Of a stretch of 64,000 nt of DNA, positions 26,166 to 34,507 are shown piece by piece. The notes beneath the pieces are model-generated. The model had not been told where the DNA came from and did not search any database. It saw nothing but the letters and a program-made list of their open reading frames with translations. Position 1 is the stretch's first letter. Each line of letters starts with the position of its first letter. Source of the DNA: a bacterium (GTDB lineage Bacteria; Joyebacterota; Joyebacteria; Joyebacterales; Joyebacteraceae); assembly GCA_025774935.1 (NCBI GenBank), contig JALGZK010000005.1, positions 1-64,000 on the forward strand, read 5' to 3'. Made by a program: the position numbers and the translations under genes.

Positions 26166-26194
26166 TTGCGCCCGGCCCGACCTTTGCATATACT
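26166..26194 (+). promoter_or_regulatory. Sigma-70-type promoter of the pyrimidine operon
   Basis: TTGCGC at 26166-26171 and TATACT at 26189-26194 are spaced 17 bp. Transcription would begin near 26201 and pass through an attenuator-like leader before pyrB. Confidence 0.7.
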
Positions 26195-26225
26195 GTCGTC
26201 CGGAGACATGAAGCCGCCTTTTAAT

Positions 26226-26243
26226 CTAGCACTGCGAGGCTAG
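26226..26243 (+). promoter_or_regulatory. Possible PyrR-binding-loop-like hairpin
   Basis: The stem CTAGC/GCTAG encloses the sequence AGCACTGCGAGGCT (26228-26241), which matches 12 of 14 positions of the PyrR-binding consensus ARUCCNGNGAGGYU, including the conserved GNGAGGYU half. It lies between the promoter and the intrinsic terminator of the pyr leader, where such an anti-antiterminator belongs. pyrR is not in the window, and the UC at positions 3-4 is not conserved, so this is tentative. Confidence 0.4.
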
Positions 26244-26272
26244 AAAGGGTGCGGAAGAACGAACGCAGAAGG

Positions 26273-26311
26273 ACGGGCGGTCGCGAGCGTTAGCTCGCGG
26301 GGCCCGTTTTT
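26273..26311 (+). terminator. Leader terminator (attenuator) upstream of pyrB
   Basis: ACGGGC (26273-26278) pairs with GCCCGT (26302-26307) around an inner GCGAGC-GTTA-GCTCGC hairpin, followed by five T residues at 26307-26311. A complete intrinsic terminator between promoter and first gene implies conditional read-through. Confidence 0.75.
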
Positions 26312-26342
26312 GCGTTTGGCACCCGGCCTCGAGGAGGAGAGA

Positions 26343-27311
26343 GTGCGCTGGACCCGGAAGCACCTCCTTGGCCTCGAGGGGGTCGGGCGCGACGAGATCG
26401 TCGCGATCCTGGACGCCGCCGCGAAGTTCAGAGAGATCCTCGACCGTCCCGTCAAGAAGGTCCCCACCCTCAGAGGGATCACGATCGTCAACCTCTTCTT
26501 CGAGCCGAGCACTCGGACGCGCATGTCGTTCGAGCTGGCCGAGAAGAGGCTCTCCGCGGACACGCTCAACTTCGCTGCGTCGACCTCGAGCGTGAAGAAG
26601 GGCGAGACGCTCCGCGACACGGCGAGGAACATCGAGGCGATGATGGTCGACATGGTCGTCATGCGCCACCCGTCGCCGGGCGCCCCGCACTTCCTGACCC
26701 ACCATCTCGACGCGTCGATCATCAACGCCGGCGATGGTCCACACGAGCACCCCACGCAGGCGCTCCTCGACCTCTTCACGATGCGCGAACGCCTCGGTGA
26801 CCTCGACGGGAAGAGGGTCACGATCGTCGGCGACATCCTGCACTCTCGCGTCGCTCGTTCCAACGTCTGGGGACTCACGGCGCTCGGGGCCGAGGTCACG
26901 CTCTGCGGGCCGACGACGTTCATGCCCGTCGAGATCGAGAAGATGGGCGCGCGGGTATCGACCGATATCCGCGAGTCGACCGTCGACGCGGACGTCGTGA
27001 ACGTCCTCCGCATCCAGCGGGAGCGACAGGAGGGCGGGTTCCTGCCGAGCCTCCGCGAGTACACGAACCTCTTCGGGATCACGGCGGAGCGCGTCGCCGG
27101 AATGAGACCCGACGTCGTCATCATGCACCCCGGTCCGATCAACAGGGGCGTCGAGCTGATGACCGACGTCGCCGACGGCGACCGGTCCGTCATCCTAGAC
27201 CAGGTCACGAACGGAGTGGCCGTGAGGATGGCGATCATCTACCTGCTCTCCAGGGTACGCGCAGCGGAGAGAATCGAGGAGTCCGAGATCCTGGCGGAGG
27301 TAGGGTTATGA
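26343..27311 (+). CDS. pyrB: Aspartate carbamoyltransferase catalytic chain
   Basis: The 322-residue enzyme condenses carbamoyl phosphate with aspartate, the first committed step of pyrimidine synthesis. FFEPSTRTRMSFE (near residues 50-62) is the carbamoyl-phosphate motif, SSVKKGET provides the lysine donated to the neighbouring subunit, and HEHPTQALLD and HPGPINRGVE are further signatures. GTG 26343 with GAGGAGG five nt upstream is chosen over TTG 26310, which lies inside the leader terminator. The stop overlaps the pyrC ATG by four bases. No pyrI regulatory subunit is present nearby. Confidence 0.95.
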   Translation: MRWTRKHLLGLEGVGRDEIVAILDAAAKFREILDRPVKKVPTLRGITIVNLFFEPSTRTRMSFELAEKRLSADTLNFAASTSSVKKGETLRDTARNIEAMMVDMVVMRHPSPGAPHFLTHHLDASIINAGDGPHEHPTQALLDLFTMRERLGDLDGKRVTIVGDILHSRVARSNVWGLTALGAEVTLCGPTTFMPVEIEKMGARVSTDIRESTVDADVVNVLRIQRERQEGGFLPSLREYTNLFGITAERVAGMRPDVVIMHPGPINRGVELMTDVADGDRSVILDQVTNGVAVRMAIIYLLSRVRAAERIEESEILAEVGL

Positions 27312-28657
27312 GGAAGATACTGATCACGGGCGGGCGGGTGATCGATCCCGCCACCCGCACCGACGACCACGTCGACGTCCTCCTGGCGGAGGGCCGAGTA
27401 GCGGAGTGGGGGAAGGGGATCGAGGCCGGCGGTGAGACGCTCACGGTCGACGTCGACGGCGCGATCGTCGCGCCGGGACTCGTCGACATGCACGTGCACC
27501 TGAGGGACCCGGGTCGGGAGGACGAGGAGACGATCGAGAGCGGAACGGCCGCGGCCGCGCACGGCGGCGTCACCGCGGTGGCCGCGATGCCGAACACCGA
27601 GCCCGCGATCGACACGCCGTCGTGGGTAGAGTACGTCCGCTCACAGGAGACGCCGATCGCGGTCTACCCGATCGCGGCGATCACGGTGGGCCGGGAGGGG
27701 AAGACCCTCACTGGGATGGCCGAGCTCGCGGAAGCGGGGGCGGTCGCCTTCTCCGACGACGGGAGCCCCGTCGTGAGCCCCACGGTCATGAGGCGCGCCC
27801 TCGAGTACGCCTCGATGGTCGGACTCCCGATCATCTCGCACTGCGAGGACCTCGATCTCAAGGGGTCGGGCGTCATGAACGAGGGGCTGGCCTCGACGCT
27901 CTCGGGCCTCCGGGGCATTCCGGCGGCGGCCGAGGAGGTCGCGGTCGCCCGCGACATCATCCTCGCGAGGACGACGGGCGCCAAGCTCCACATCGCGCAC
28001 GTCTCGACGGAGGGATCGGTCGAGCTCGTGAGGAGGGCGAAGGAGGACGGGATAGCGATCACCTGCGAGACAGCCCCCCACTACTTCAGCCTGAACGACG
28101 ACGACGTCAGAAGCTACGACACGAGCCTCAGGGTCAGCCCTCCGATCAGGAGCGCCGCCGACCTCGCGGCGATCAAGGTGGGCTTGGCCGACGGAACGAT
28201 CGACGCCATCGCGAGCGACCACGCGCCGCACTCGGTAGAGGAGAAGCAGGTCGAGTTCGACGCCGCGCCCCCGGGCATGATCGGCGTCGAGACGCTCCTC
28301 CCGGTCACGCTCACGAACCTGGTCCAGTCAGGGACCGTCACGCTCGAGCGGGCGGTCGAGCTCCTCTCCACCGACCCCGCAAGCATCCTCAACATCCCGC
28401 ACGGCACGCTCGAGGCGGGTTCGAGGGCCGACGTCACGGTGTTCGACCCCGACTGGGCGTGGGAGGTCACGGCGGACTGGTTCCGATCGAAGTCGAAGAA
28501 CTCGCCCTTCATCGGGCGCACACTCCAGGGCAGGGTAATCCTGACCATCTCAGAAGGGAAGATCGTCTTTGAGGAGAACGCCACTTCCGACAACGACGAT
28601 GGCGAGGCTCACGCGGAAGGTGAGCATCGACCCGAGGAACTACCTGTTCACGTTTGA
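27308..28657 (+). CDS. pyrC: Dihydroorotase
   Basis: This 449-residue amidohydrolase of the class I type cyclises carbamoyl-aspartate to dihydroorotate. DMHVHLRDPG near residue 60 gives the HxH metal site, HCEDLDL and IAHVSTEGS further ligands, and IASDHAPHS near 298 the catalytic aspartate. It begins within the pyrB stop (ATGA). The C-terminus after GKIVFEEN is a hydrophilic, acidic extension (SDNDDGEAHAEGEHRPEE) that overlaps the next gene and is probably dispensable. Confidence 0.95.
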   Translation: MRKILITGGRVIDPATRTDDHVDVLLAEGRVAEWGKGIEAGGETLTVDVDGAIVAPGLVDMHVHLRDPGREDEETIESGTAAAAHGGVTAVAAMPNTEPAIDTPSWVEYVRSQETPIAVYPIAAITVGREGKTLTGMAELAEAGAVAFSDDGSPVVSPTVMRRALEYASMVGLPIISHCEDLDLKGSGVMNEGLASTLSGLRGIPAAAEEVAVARDIILARTTGAKLHIAHVSTEGSVELVRRAKEDGIAITCETAPHYFSLNDDDVRSYDTSLRVSPPIRSAADLAAIKVGLADGTIDAIASDHAPHSVEEKQVEFDAAPPGMIGVETLLPVTLTNLVQSGTVTLERAVELLSTDPASILNIPHGTLEAGSRADVTVFDPDWAWEVTADWFRSKSKNSPFIGRTLQGRVILTISEGKIVFEENATSDNDDGEAHAEGEHRPEELPVHV

Positions 28658-29393
28658 GGTCGACCGGCGATTCCCGAAGCCTCTGCCGGGGCAGTTCGTG
28701 CAGGTGGCCTCGTCGATCGAGCTAACGCTGAGGCGTCCGTTCTCGGTGGCCGGCGCGTCGAGGCCGGGCGAGGTCGAACTCCTGGTCGAGCTCAGGGGGA
28801 AGGGAACGCGCACCCTGGCCGCGAGGCACGAGGGGTCGACCGTGTCGCTCCTCGGTCCCATGGGGAACACGTTCAGCGAACCGTCGACCGGTGAGGTCGC
28901 GGTCCTGGTCGCGGGAGGGATCGGCGTCGCGGGACTCAGATACCTCGCGCACGAGCTAGCGGAGGAAGGCAAGCGGCTCGTCATCCTCGTCGGGGCGCGG
29001 ACGCGCGACGCGCTCCTTCTGGGCGACCTCCTTCCTTCGGCGACCGAGGACGATAGGGTCCGGGTCGCATTCTCGACCGACGACGGGAGCGCGGGGCACT
29101 GGGGCACGGTGTGCGAGCTCCTCGAGAGCGAGCTCGACGCGCTCGGCGAGGACCGCATCGCGAGCCCCAGGCTCTACTGCTGTGGGCCGCCGGCGATGCT
29201 CCGGGAGGCCGCGGCGATCGCTGCCGCGCGGGAGATCCCCTGCGAGGTCCTCCTCGAGGAGATCATGGCCTGCGGAACCGGAGCCTGCAGGGGATGCGTC
29301 GTCATGACGAAGCACGGATACCGCACGGTCTGCTCGGACGGTCCCGTCTTCGACGCAGCGGAGCTCGTCTTCGAGGAGGCGCCGAATGCCTGA
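28599..29393 (+). CDS. pyrK: Dihydroorotate dehydrogenase electron-transfer subunit
   Basis: This 264-residue iron-sulfur flavoprotein passes electrons from PyrDB to NAD+. It has the FAD-binding RRPFSVAGA, an NAD-binding VLVAGGIGVAGL stretch, and a C-terminal [2Fe-2S] motif C-x4-C-x2-C-x11-C (ACGTGACRGCVV then CSDG). ATG 28599 gives the usual start just before the first beta strand (MARLTRKVSID). It overlaps pyrC by 59 nt, an unusually long overlap; GTG 28620 is an alternative. Confidence 0.9.
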   Translation: MARLTRKVSIDPRNYLFTFEVDRRFPKPLPGQFVQVASSIELTLRRPFSVAGASRPGEVELLVELRGKGTRTLAARHEGSTVSLLGPMGNTFSEPSTGEVAVLVAGGIGVAGLRYLAHELAEEGKRLVILVGARTRDALLLGDLLPSATEDDRVRVAFSTDDGSAGHWGTVCELLESELDALGEDRIASPRLYCCGPPAMLREAAAIAAAREIPCEVLLEEIMACGTGACRGCVVMTKHGYRTVCSDGPVFDAAELVFEEAPNA

Positions 29394-30333
29394 TCTCAGA
29401 GCGACACTCGGCAGGCTCAGGCTCTGTAACCCGACCGTCCTCGCGTCGGGGACGGTGGGATACGGCCCCGAGTACGCCTCTCTCATCGACTACACGACGG
29501 TCGGCGCCATCGTGACGAAGACGATCACGCCCGAGCCGCGCGCGGGGAACGCGCCCCCGCGGCTCAAGGAGACGCCCGGCGGACTCCTGAACGCGATCGG
29601 CCTCGAGAACGTCGGACTCGAGCGATTCCTCTCGGAGAAGCTCAGGGAGGTCGCGACCGTGCCCGCCGCCCTCATCGCGAGCGTCGCGGGCTTCACTGTG
29701 AACGAGTACGCGGAGCTGACCGGCGCCGTCACGGCCCGCGAGGAGATCGACGCCGTCGAGCTCAACATCTCGTGCCCGAACGTCGAACGCGCAAGGCGTC
29801 CCGTCTGGGACGACCCCGAGGCGGTCGCGGAGATCACGCGGGCGGCGCGCGCGACGACGGAGAAGACGCTCCTCCTCAAGCTCTCTCCGAACACGGCAGA
29901 CATCCTGAGCGTCGCGGAGGCGGGGGAGGCGGCGGGCGCGGACGCACTCGTCGTCGCGAACACGCTCAGCGGCATGCGGATCGACGTAGAGGCCGGGACG
30001 CCGTCGCTCGGGAACACGACCGGCGGGCTCTCGGGGCGCGCGCTCCTCCCGGTCAACCTCGCGAACGTCTGGAAGATTGCGGGATCGGTGTCGATCCCGA
30101 TCGTCGGCTCGGGCGGGATCGCGGACCCCGGGGACGCCCTCGAGTATATCCTGGCGGGCGCGTCGGCGGTCCAGATCGGAACGGCCCTCTTCGCTGATCC
30201 GGAAGCGCCTGGGCGAATCGTCGACGGCCTGGCCGAGTACATGCGGGCGCACGACATCGAATCGATAGAGGGATGCACAGGACTGGCAAGGAAGGAGAAG
30301 GAGCGAGAATGGCAGCGAACAACAGCAGACTGA
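29386..30333 (+). CDS. pyrD: Dihydroorotate dehydrogenase, catalytic subunit (class 1B)
   Basis: This 315-residue FMN-dependent subunit oxidises dihydroorotate to orotate. NISCPN near residue 127 carries the catalytic Cys of class 1 enzymes, KTITPEPRAGN binds FMN or substrate, and IVGSGGI is the phosphate-binding strand. Together with the adjacent pyrK it forms the NAD-linked 1B type, which does not need quinones and is common in anaerobes and Gram-positives. It overlaps pyrK by 8 nt. Confidence 0.95.
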   Translation: MPDLRATLGRLRLCNPTVLASGTVGYGPEYASLIDYTTVGAIVTKTITPEPRAGNAPPRLKETPGGLLNAIGLENVGLERFLSEKLREVATVPAALIASVAGFTVNEYAELTGAVTAREEIDAVELNISCPNVERARRPVWDDPEAVAEITRAARATTEKTLLLKLSPNTADILSVAEAGEAAGADALVVANTLSGMRIDVEAGTPSLGNTTGGLSGRALLPVNLANVWKIAGSVSIPIVGSGGIADPGDALEYILAGASAVQIGTALFADPEAPGRIVDGLAEYMRAHDIESIEGCTGLARKEKEREWQRTTAD

Positions 30334-31007
30334 TACTAGCCCTCGACGTCCCCACCCGCGCTCGGGCGATCGAGCTCGCGGGCCAGACGGGAGAGTACGT
30401 CTCCCACTTCAAGGTCGGGAGCCGGCTCTTCACGTCCGAGGGGCCGTCGCTCGTGCGCGAGATCAAGGACGCGGGCTACGGGGTGTTCCTGGACCTCAAG
30501 TTCCACGACATCCCCAACACGGTCGCAGAGGCGGCCACCGCCGCGACGGCGCTCGGCGTCGACATGTTCGACGTCCACGCGTCGGGCGGCCTCGACATGA
30601 TGGAGGCCGCGGTCGAGGCGAGCCGCGAGGAAGCGGAGCGGATGGGAATAGCGCCGCCCAAGATCCTCGCGATCACGGTCCTGACGAGCAGGCCCTCGAC
30701 CGTGGAAGAGGTGCTGGCGCTCGCGGAGCGCGCGAGGGCGGCGGGCGTCCACGGCGTCGTCTCGTCGGCGTGGGAGGCGAAGGCGATCCGGGAGAACATG
30801 GGGACCGACTTCCTCATCGTGACGCCGGGCATCAGGCCCGCGTGGTCGGCGAAGAACGACCAGCGGCGAGTCGCGACGCCCGAGGTCGCGATCGCGAACG
30901 GAGCGGACTACATCGTCGTCGGCCGTCCGATCAGGAACGCCGAGGACCCGACCGGCGCGGCGAAGATCATCATCGACGAGATGGCACCAGCGGAGGTGCC
31001 CCAGTGA
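30309..31007 (+). CDS. pyrF: Orotidine 5'-phosphate decarboxylase
   Basis: The 232-residue enzyme converts OMP to UMP. LILALDVPTRARA near the N-terminus, VFLDLKFHDIPNT with the catalytic D-x-K-x-x-D array near residue 63, and PGIRPAW and YIVVGRPI for phosphate binding identify it. ATG 30309 follows an AAGGAGAAGGAG purine tract and places the first strand normally; the frame is open 12 codons further upstream. It overlaps pyrD by 25 nt. Confidence 0.95.
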   Translation: MAANNSRLILALDVPTRARAIELAGQTGEYVSHFKVGSRLFTSEGPSLVREIKDAGYGVFLDLKFHDIPNTVAEAATAATALGVDMFDVHASGGLDMMEAAVEASREEAERMGIAPPKILAITVLTSRPSTVEEVLALAERARAAGVHGVVSSAWEAKAIRENMGTDFLIVTPGIRPAWSAKNDQRRVATPEVAIANGADYIVVGRPIRNAEDPTGAAKIIIDEMAPAEVPQ

Positions 31008-31594
31008 GCACAGCAACGACCCAGCGAGCGGTAGACCTCATGCTCCAGGCGGGCGCCCTCATGAAGGGCCACTTCAGGCTCACCTCCGGCCTCCACAGCG
31101 ACGAGTACTGCCAGTGCGCCAAGGTCCTCGAGCGCCCGGAGATCGCGGGCGAGCTCGGGCAGATGCTCGCGGACCGCTTCCGGGACGAGAAGGTCGACGT
31201 CGTGGTCTCGCCGGCCATCGGCGGCATCGTCATCGGCTACGAGGTGGCGAGGGCCCTCGGGGTCCGGGCCATTTGGGCCGAGCGGGACGGCGGAAGCATG
31301 ACCCTGAAGCGCGGGTTCCGGTTGACACAGGGGGAGCGCGCCCTCATCATCGAGGACGTCGTGACCACGGGGGGCTCCGTGAAGGAGGTCGCCGCGGTCG
31401 TGGCCGACTCGGGAGCGGACCTCGTGGGCTTCGGGTTCATCATGGACCGGAGCCGCGAGCCGATGAACCTCCCGGCGCGCACGGAAGCGCTCCTCGAGGG
31501 GCGCAAGATGAAGACGTACCAACCGGACGACTGCCCTCTCTGCTCTGAGGGAATCCCGATCGAGAAACCGGGGAGCCGTCCGGTTCAGTCGTAG
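31004..31594 (+). CDS. pyrE: Orotate phosphoribosyltransferase
   Basis: The 196-residue enzyme makes OMP from orotate and PRPP. ALIIEDVVTTGGSVKEV near residues 113-129 is the PRPP-binding loop, and SGLHSDEYCQCAK is the N-terminal substrate region. The C-terminal DDCPLCSEGIPIEKPGS extension is found in the longer pyrE subgroup. It starts at GTG 31004 inside the pyrF stop, with GGAGG upstream at 30992. It is the last pyrimidine gene; 109 bp without a recognisable promoter or terminator separate it from guaB3. Confidence 0.95.
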   Translation: MSTATTQRAVDLMLQAGALMKGHFRLTSGLHSDEYCQCAKVLERPEIAGELGQMLADRFRDEKVDVVVSPAIGGIVIGYEVARALGVRAIWAERDGGSMTLKRGFRLTQGERALIIEDVVTTGGSVKEVAAVVADSGADLVGFGFIMDRSREPMNLPARTEALLEGRKMKTYQPDDCPLCSEGIPIEKPGSRPVQS

Positions 31595-31703
31595 AGCGAC
31601 GCGCGCGACACGCGCCGGCGCCTCGGAACCAGAAACACCTCGCCGCGTACGGATCGAACAGCCGAATACCACACGACGCACCGAGCCCGTAAAGGAGGTC
31701 TCG

Positions 31704-32864
31704 ATGGGGTTCTATATTGGTCGAGGACGCAAGGCCAGAAGAGCGTTCGGCTTCGACGAGGTCGCCATCGTTCCGGGAAGGGTGACGATCAACCCGGAAG
31801 AGGTCGACACGACGTGGGAGCTCCGTGACCTCAAGTTCCCCGTGCCGATCCTGGCCGCGGCCATGGACGGCGTCGTCGACACGAGGATGGCGATCGAGAT
31901 GTCGAAGCTCGGCGGTCTCGGCGTCCTCAACCTCGAGGGAGTTCAGACTCGCTACTGCGAGCCCGATAAGGTCCTCGACGAGATCGCGAGCGCGGGTCCG
32001 GACGTCGCGACCCAGCTCGTGCAGAAGCTCTACTCTCCTCCGATCCAGGAAGAGCTCATCGCGAAGCGGATCGAGGAGATCAAGGACGGGGAGGCGGTGG
32101 CGGCGGTGTCGTGCACCCCGATGGCGGCGGCGAAGTACGGGAATCTGGCGGAGGAGGCGGGTGCGGAGATCTTCGTCGTGCAGTCGACGGTCGCGACGAT
32201 CGACCACATCTCGACCGAGTACGAGACGCTCGACCTCGAGTCGTTCATCGACTCGATGTCGATCCCGGTCATCGTCGGGAACTGCGTCACCTACGACGTG
32301 ACGCTCGACCTCATGCAGGCGGGAGCGGATGCGGTTCTGATCGGCGTCGGCCCCGGCGCGGCGTGCACGACGCGCGGCGTCCTCGGGATCGGCGTCCCGC
32401 AGGTCACCGCGACCGCGGACGCGGCCGCGGCGCGCGACCTCTTCTACAAGAGGACCGGCAAGTACGTCCCGATCATCACCGACGGCGGCATGGACACCGG
32501 CGGCGACGTCTGCAAGGCGTTCGCTTCGGGCGGCGACGCCGTCATGATCGGGTCGGCCATGGCACGCGCGAAGGAGGCGCCCGGGCGCGGGTACCACTGG
32601 GGAATGGCGACGCCGCACGTGAACCTGCCGCGCGGCGCGAGGGTCAAGACTGGAACGAGCGGGACGCTCGAGGAGATCATCGTCGGACCGGCGAGGACTG
32701 ACGACGGGACGCAGAATCTCCTCGGCGCGATCAAGACGTGCATGGGATCGGTCGGCGCGAAGAACATCTTCGAGCTTCAGCAGGCGGAGCTCATTATCGC
32801 CCCGTCGATCCGCTCCGAAGGCAAGCTCATGCAGCGGGCGCAGCAGGTCGGGATGTGGAGGTAG
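31704..32864 (+). CDS. guaB3: IMP dehydrogenase family protein, GuaB3 type
   Basis: This 386-residue IMPDH/GMP reductase-fold protein lacks the CBS pair of classical Gua[14 protein letters not shown] near residue 50, [20 protein letters not shown] near 216 with the catalytic-type Cys, and [12 protein letters not shown] near 258 identify the GuaB3 family, common in actinobacteria and cyanobacteria. AAGGAGGT lies just upstream of the ATG. Its position immediately before guaA supports a real IMP-to-XMP activity; no classical guaB is in the window. Confidence 0.85.
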   Translation: MGFYIGRGRKARRAFGFDEVAIVPGRVTINPEEVDTTWELRDLKFPVPILAAAMDGVVDTRMAIEMSKLGGLGVLNLEGVQTRYCEPDKVLDEIASAGPDVATQLVQKLYSPPIQEELIAKRIEEIKDGEAVAAVSCTPMAAAKYGNLAEEAGAEIFVVQSTVATIDHISTEYETLDLESFIDSMSIPVIVGNCVTYDVTLDLMQAGADAVLIGVGPGAACTTRGVLGIGVPQVTATADAAAARDLFYKRTGKYVPIITDGGMDTGGDVCKAFASGGDAVMIGSAMARAKEAPGRGYHWGMATPHVNLPRGARVKTGTSGTLEEIIVGPARTDDGTQNLLGAIKTCMGSVGAKNIFELQQAELIIAPSIRSEGKLMQRAQQVGMWR

Positions 32865-32865
32865 C

Positions 32866-34476
32866 GTGGCGGAACGAGGAGGGAGCGGCGCGGCCGGAGC
32901 GGCGGCGACGGCCGACCGGGGCGCGGAAGGGATGGGAAGCGTGAAGAGAACCCGCGTCGTCATCCTCGACTTCGGGTCGCAGTACACGCACCTGATCGCG
33001 CGGCGCATCCGCGAGTGCGGGGTCTACTCCGAGGTCCTGAGGTTCGACGCGGCATCGGCGGAGATCGCCGAGAGCACGGGCGCGATCGTGCTATCGGGAG
33101 GCCCCTCAAGCATCTACGACGAGGACGCCCCGAAGCCCGATCCGGCGATCTACGACCTGGGCGTCCCGGTCCTCGGGATCTGCTACGGCATGCAGGCGAT
33201 GTCCGAGGCACTCGGGGGGAAGGTCGCGCGCGGAACGACGCGCGAGTACGGCCCGATGGGGTTCAGCCCGGAAGGCGAGCACAGGCTCTTCGACGGGCTC
33301 GCCGAGTCGAACCAGGTCTGGATGAGCCACGGCGACGAGGTCGTCGCGCCGCCGGACGGGTTCGAGGTCCTGGGCCGGAGCGCCGACGGGAAGATCGCGT
33401 CGATCGGCTCGGACGAGCGCAAGCTCTACGGGCTCCAGTTCCACCCGGAGGTCGTCCACACGGAGCGCGGGAAGCGGCTCCTCGAGAACTACGTACACGG
33501 GATCGCGGGGATACCCTCGAACTGGTCGCCCGAGTCGTTCGTCGAGGAGGCCATCGAGGCGATCCGGGCCGAGGTCGGCGACTCGACGGTCGTCTGCGCG
33601 CTCTCGGGCGGCGTCGACTCGTCGGTGATGTCGGTGCTCATCCACCGCGCGATCGGCGACAGGCTCGTCCCGATCTTCGTCGACAACGGCGTGCTCAGGA
33701 AGAACGAGGAGCACGACGTCATCGGCCGGCTCGCTGGTGGCCTGGGCCTCAAGGTCGACAAGGTCGACGCACGCGAGCGCTTCCTCACGAAGCTCGCAGG
33801 CGTCGAGGACCCCGAGAGGAAGCGCAAGATCATCGGCACGGAGTTCATCCGCGTCTTCGAGGAGGAAGCGAACAGGATCGGCGGCGTCGAGTACCTCGCG
33901 CAGGGGACGCTCTACCCGGACGTCATCGAGAGCGTCTCCGTGAAGGGCCCGTCCGCGACGATCAAGAGCCACCACAACGTGGGCGGGCTCCCCGAGCGCA
34001 TGCACCTCAAGCTCATCGAACCCCTGAAGACGCTCTTCAAGGATGAGGTCAGGAAGGTCGGCGCCGAGCTCGGCATCGATCCCGACATCCTCGGGCGGCA
34101 CCCGTTCCCGGGGCCCGGGCTCGCGGTCCGGATACTGGGCGAGGTCACGGCTGAGCGCGTTGCGCTGCTCCAGGAGGCGGACGCCATCGCGATCGAGGAG
34201 ATAAGGAACGCGGGGCTCTACGACGACATCTGGCAGGCGTTCGTCGTGCTCCTGCCGGTCAAGACCGTGGGCGTCATGGGCGACGAGCGGACGTACGAGC
34301 ATGTGGTCGCCGTCCGCGCGGTCCACTCGCTCGACGGAATGACCGCGCACTGGTTCCCGATGCCGCACGAGGTCCTCGAGAGGATGTCGGCGAGGATCAT
34401 CAACGAGGTCAGGGGAGTCAACCGCGTCTGCTACGACATCAGCTCGAAGCCGCCCTCGACGATCGAGTGGGAGTAG
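32866..34476 (+). CDS. guaA: GMP synthase (glutamine-hydrolysing)
   Basis: This 536-residue enzyme aminates XMP to GMP. Residues about 25-225 are the class I amidotransferase domain (VLGICYGMQ with the nucleophile Cys, LQFHPEVVHT with the His). Residues about 235-430 are the ATP-pyrophosphatase domain (CALSGGVDSSV), and the C-terminal dimerisation domain ends SKPPSTIEWE. GTG 32866 has GGAGG four nt upstream and gives an Ala-rich N-terminal extension of about 25 residues; ATG 32932 or GTG 32941 would give the usual length. Confidence 0.95.
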   Translation: MAERGGSGAAGAAATADRGAEGMGSVKRTRVVILDFGSQYTHLIARRIRECGVYSEVLRFDAASAEIAESTGAIVLSGGPSSIYDEDAPKPDPAIYDLGVPVLGICYGMQAMSEALGGKVARGTTREYGPMGFSPEGEHRLFDGLAESNQVWMSHGDEVVAPPDGFEVLGRSADGKIASIGSDERKLYGLQFHPEVVHTERGKRLLENYVHGIAGIPSNWSPESFVEEAIEAIRAEVGDSTVVCALSGGVDSSVMSVLIHRAIGDRLVPIFVDNGVLRKNEEHDVIGRLAGGLGLKVDKVDARERFLTKLAGVEDPERKRKIIGTEFIRVFEEEANRIGGVEYLAQGTLYPDVIESVSVKGPSATIKSHHNVGGLPERMHLKLIEPLKTLFKDEVRKVGAELGIDPDILGRHPFPGPGLAVRILGEVTAERVALLQEADAIAIEEIRNAGLYDDIWQAFVVLLPVKTVGVMGDERTYEHVVAVRAVHSLDGMTAHWFPMPHEVLERMSARIINEVRGVNRVCYDISSKPPSTIEWE

Positions 34477-34507
34477 GACGCCGCCCAGGGGCGGCAGTGG
34501 AGACGAC

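Noticed and set aside
26310-26342. TTG start for pyrB at 26310
   Set aside because: It overlaps the leader terminator T tract; GTG 26343 has a strong ribosome-binding site and gives normal length.
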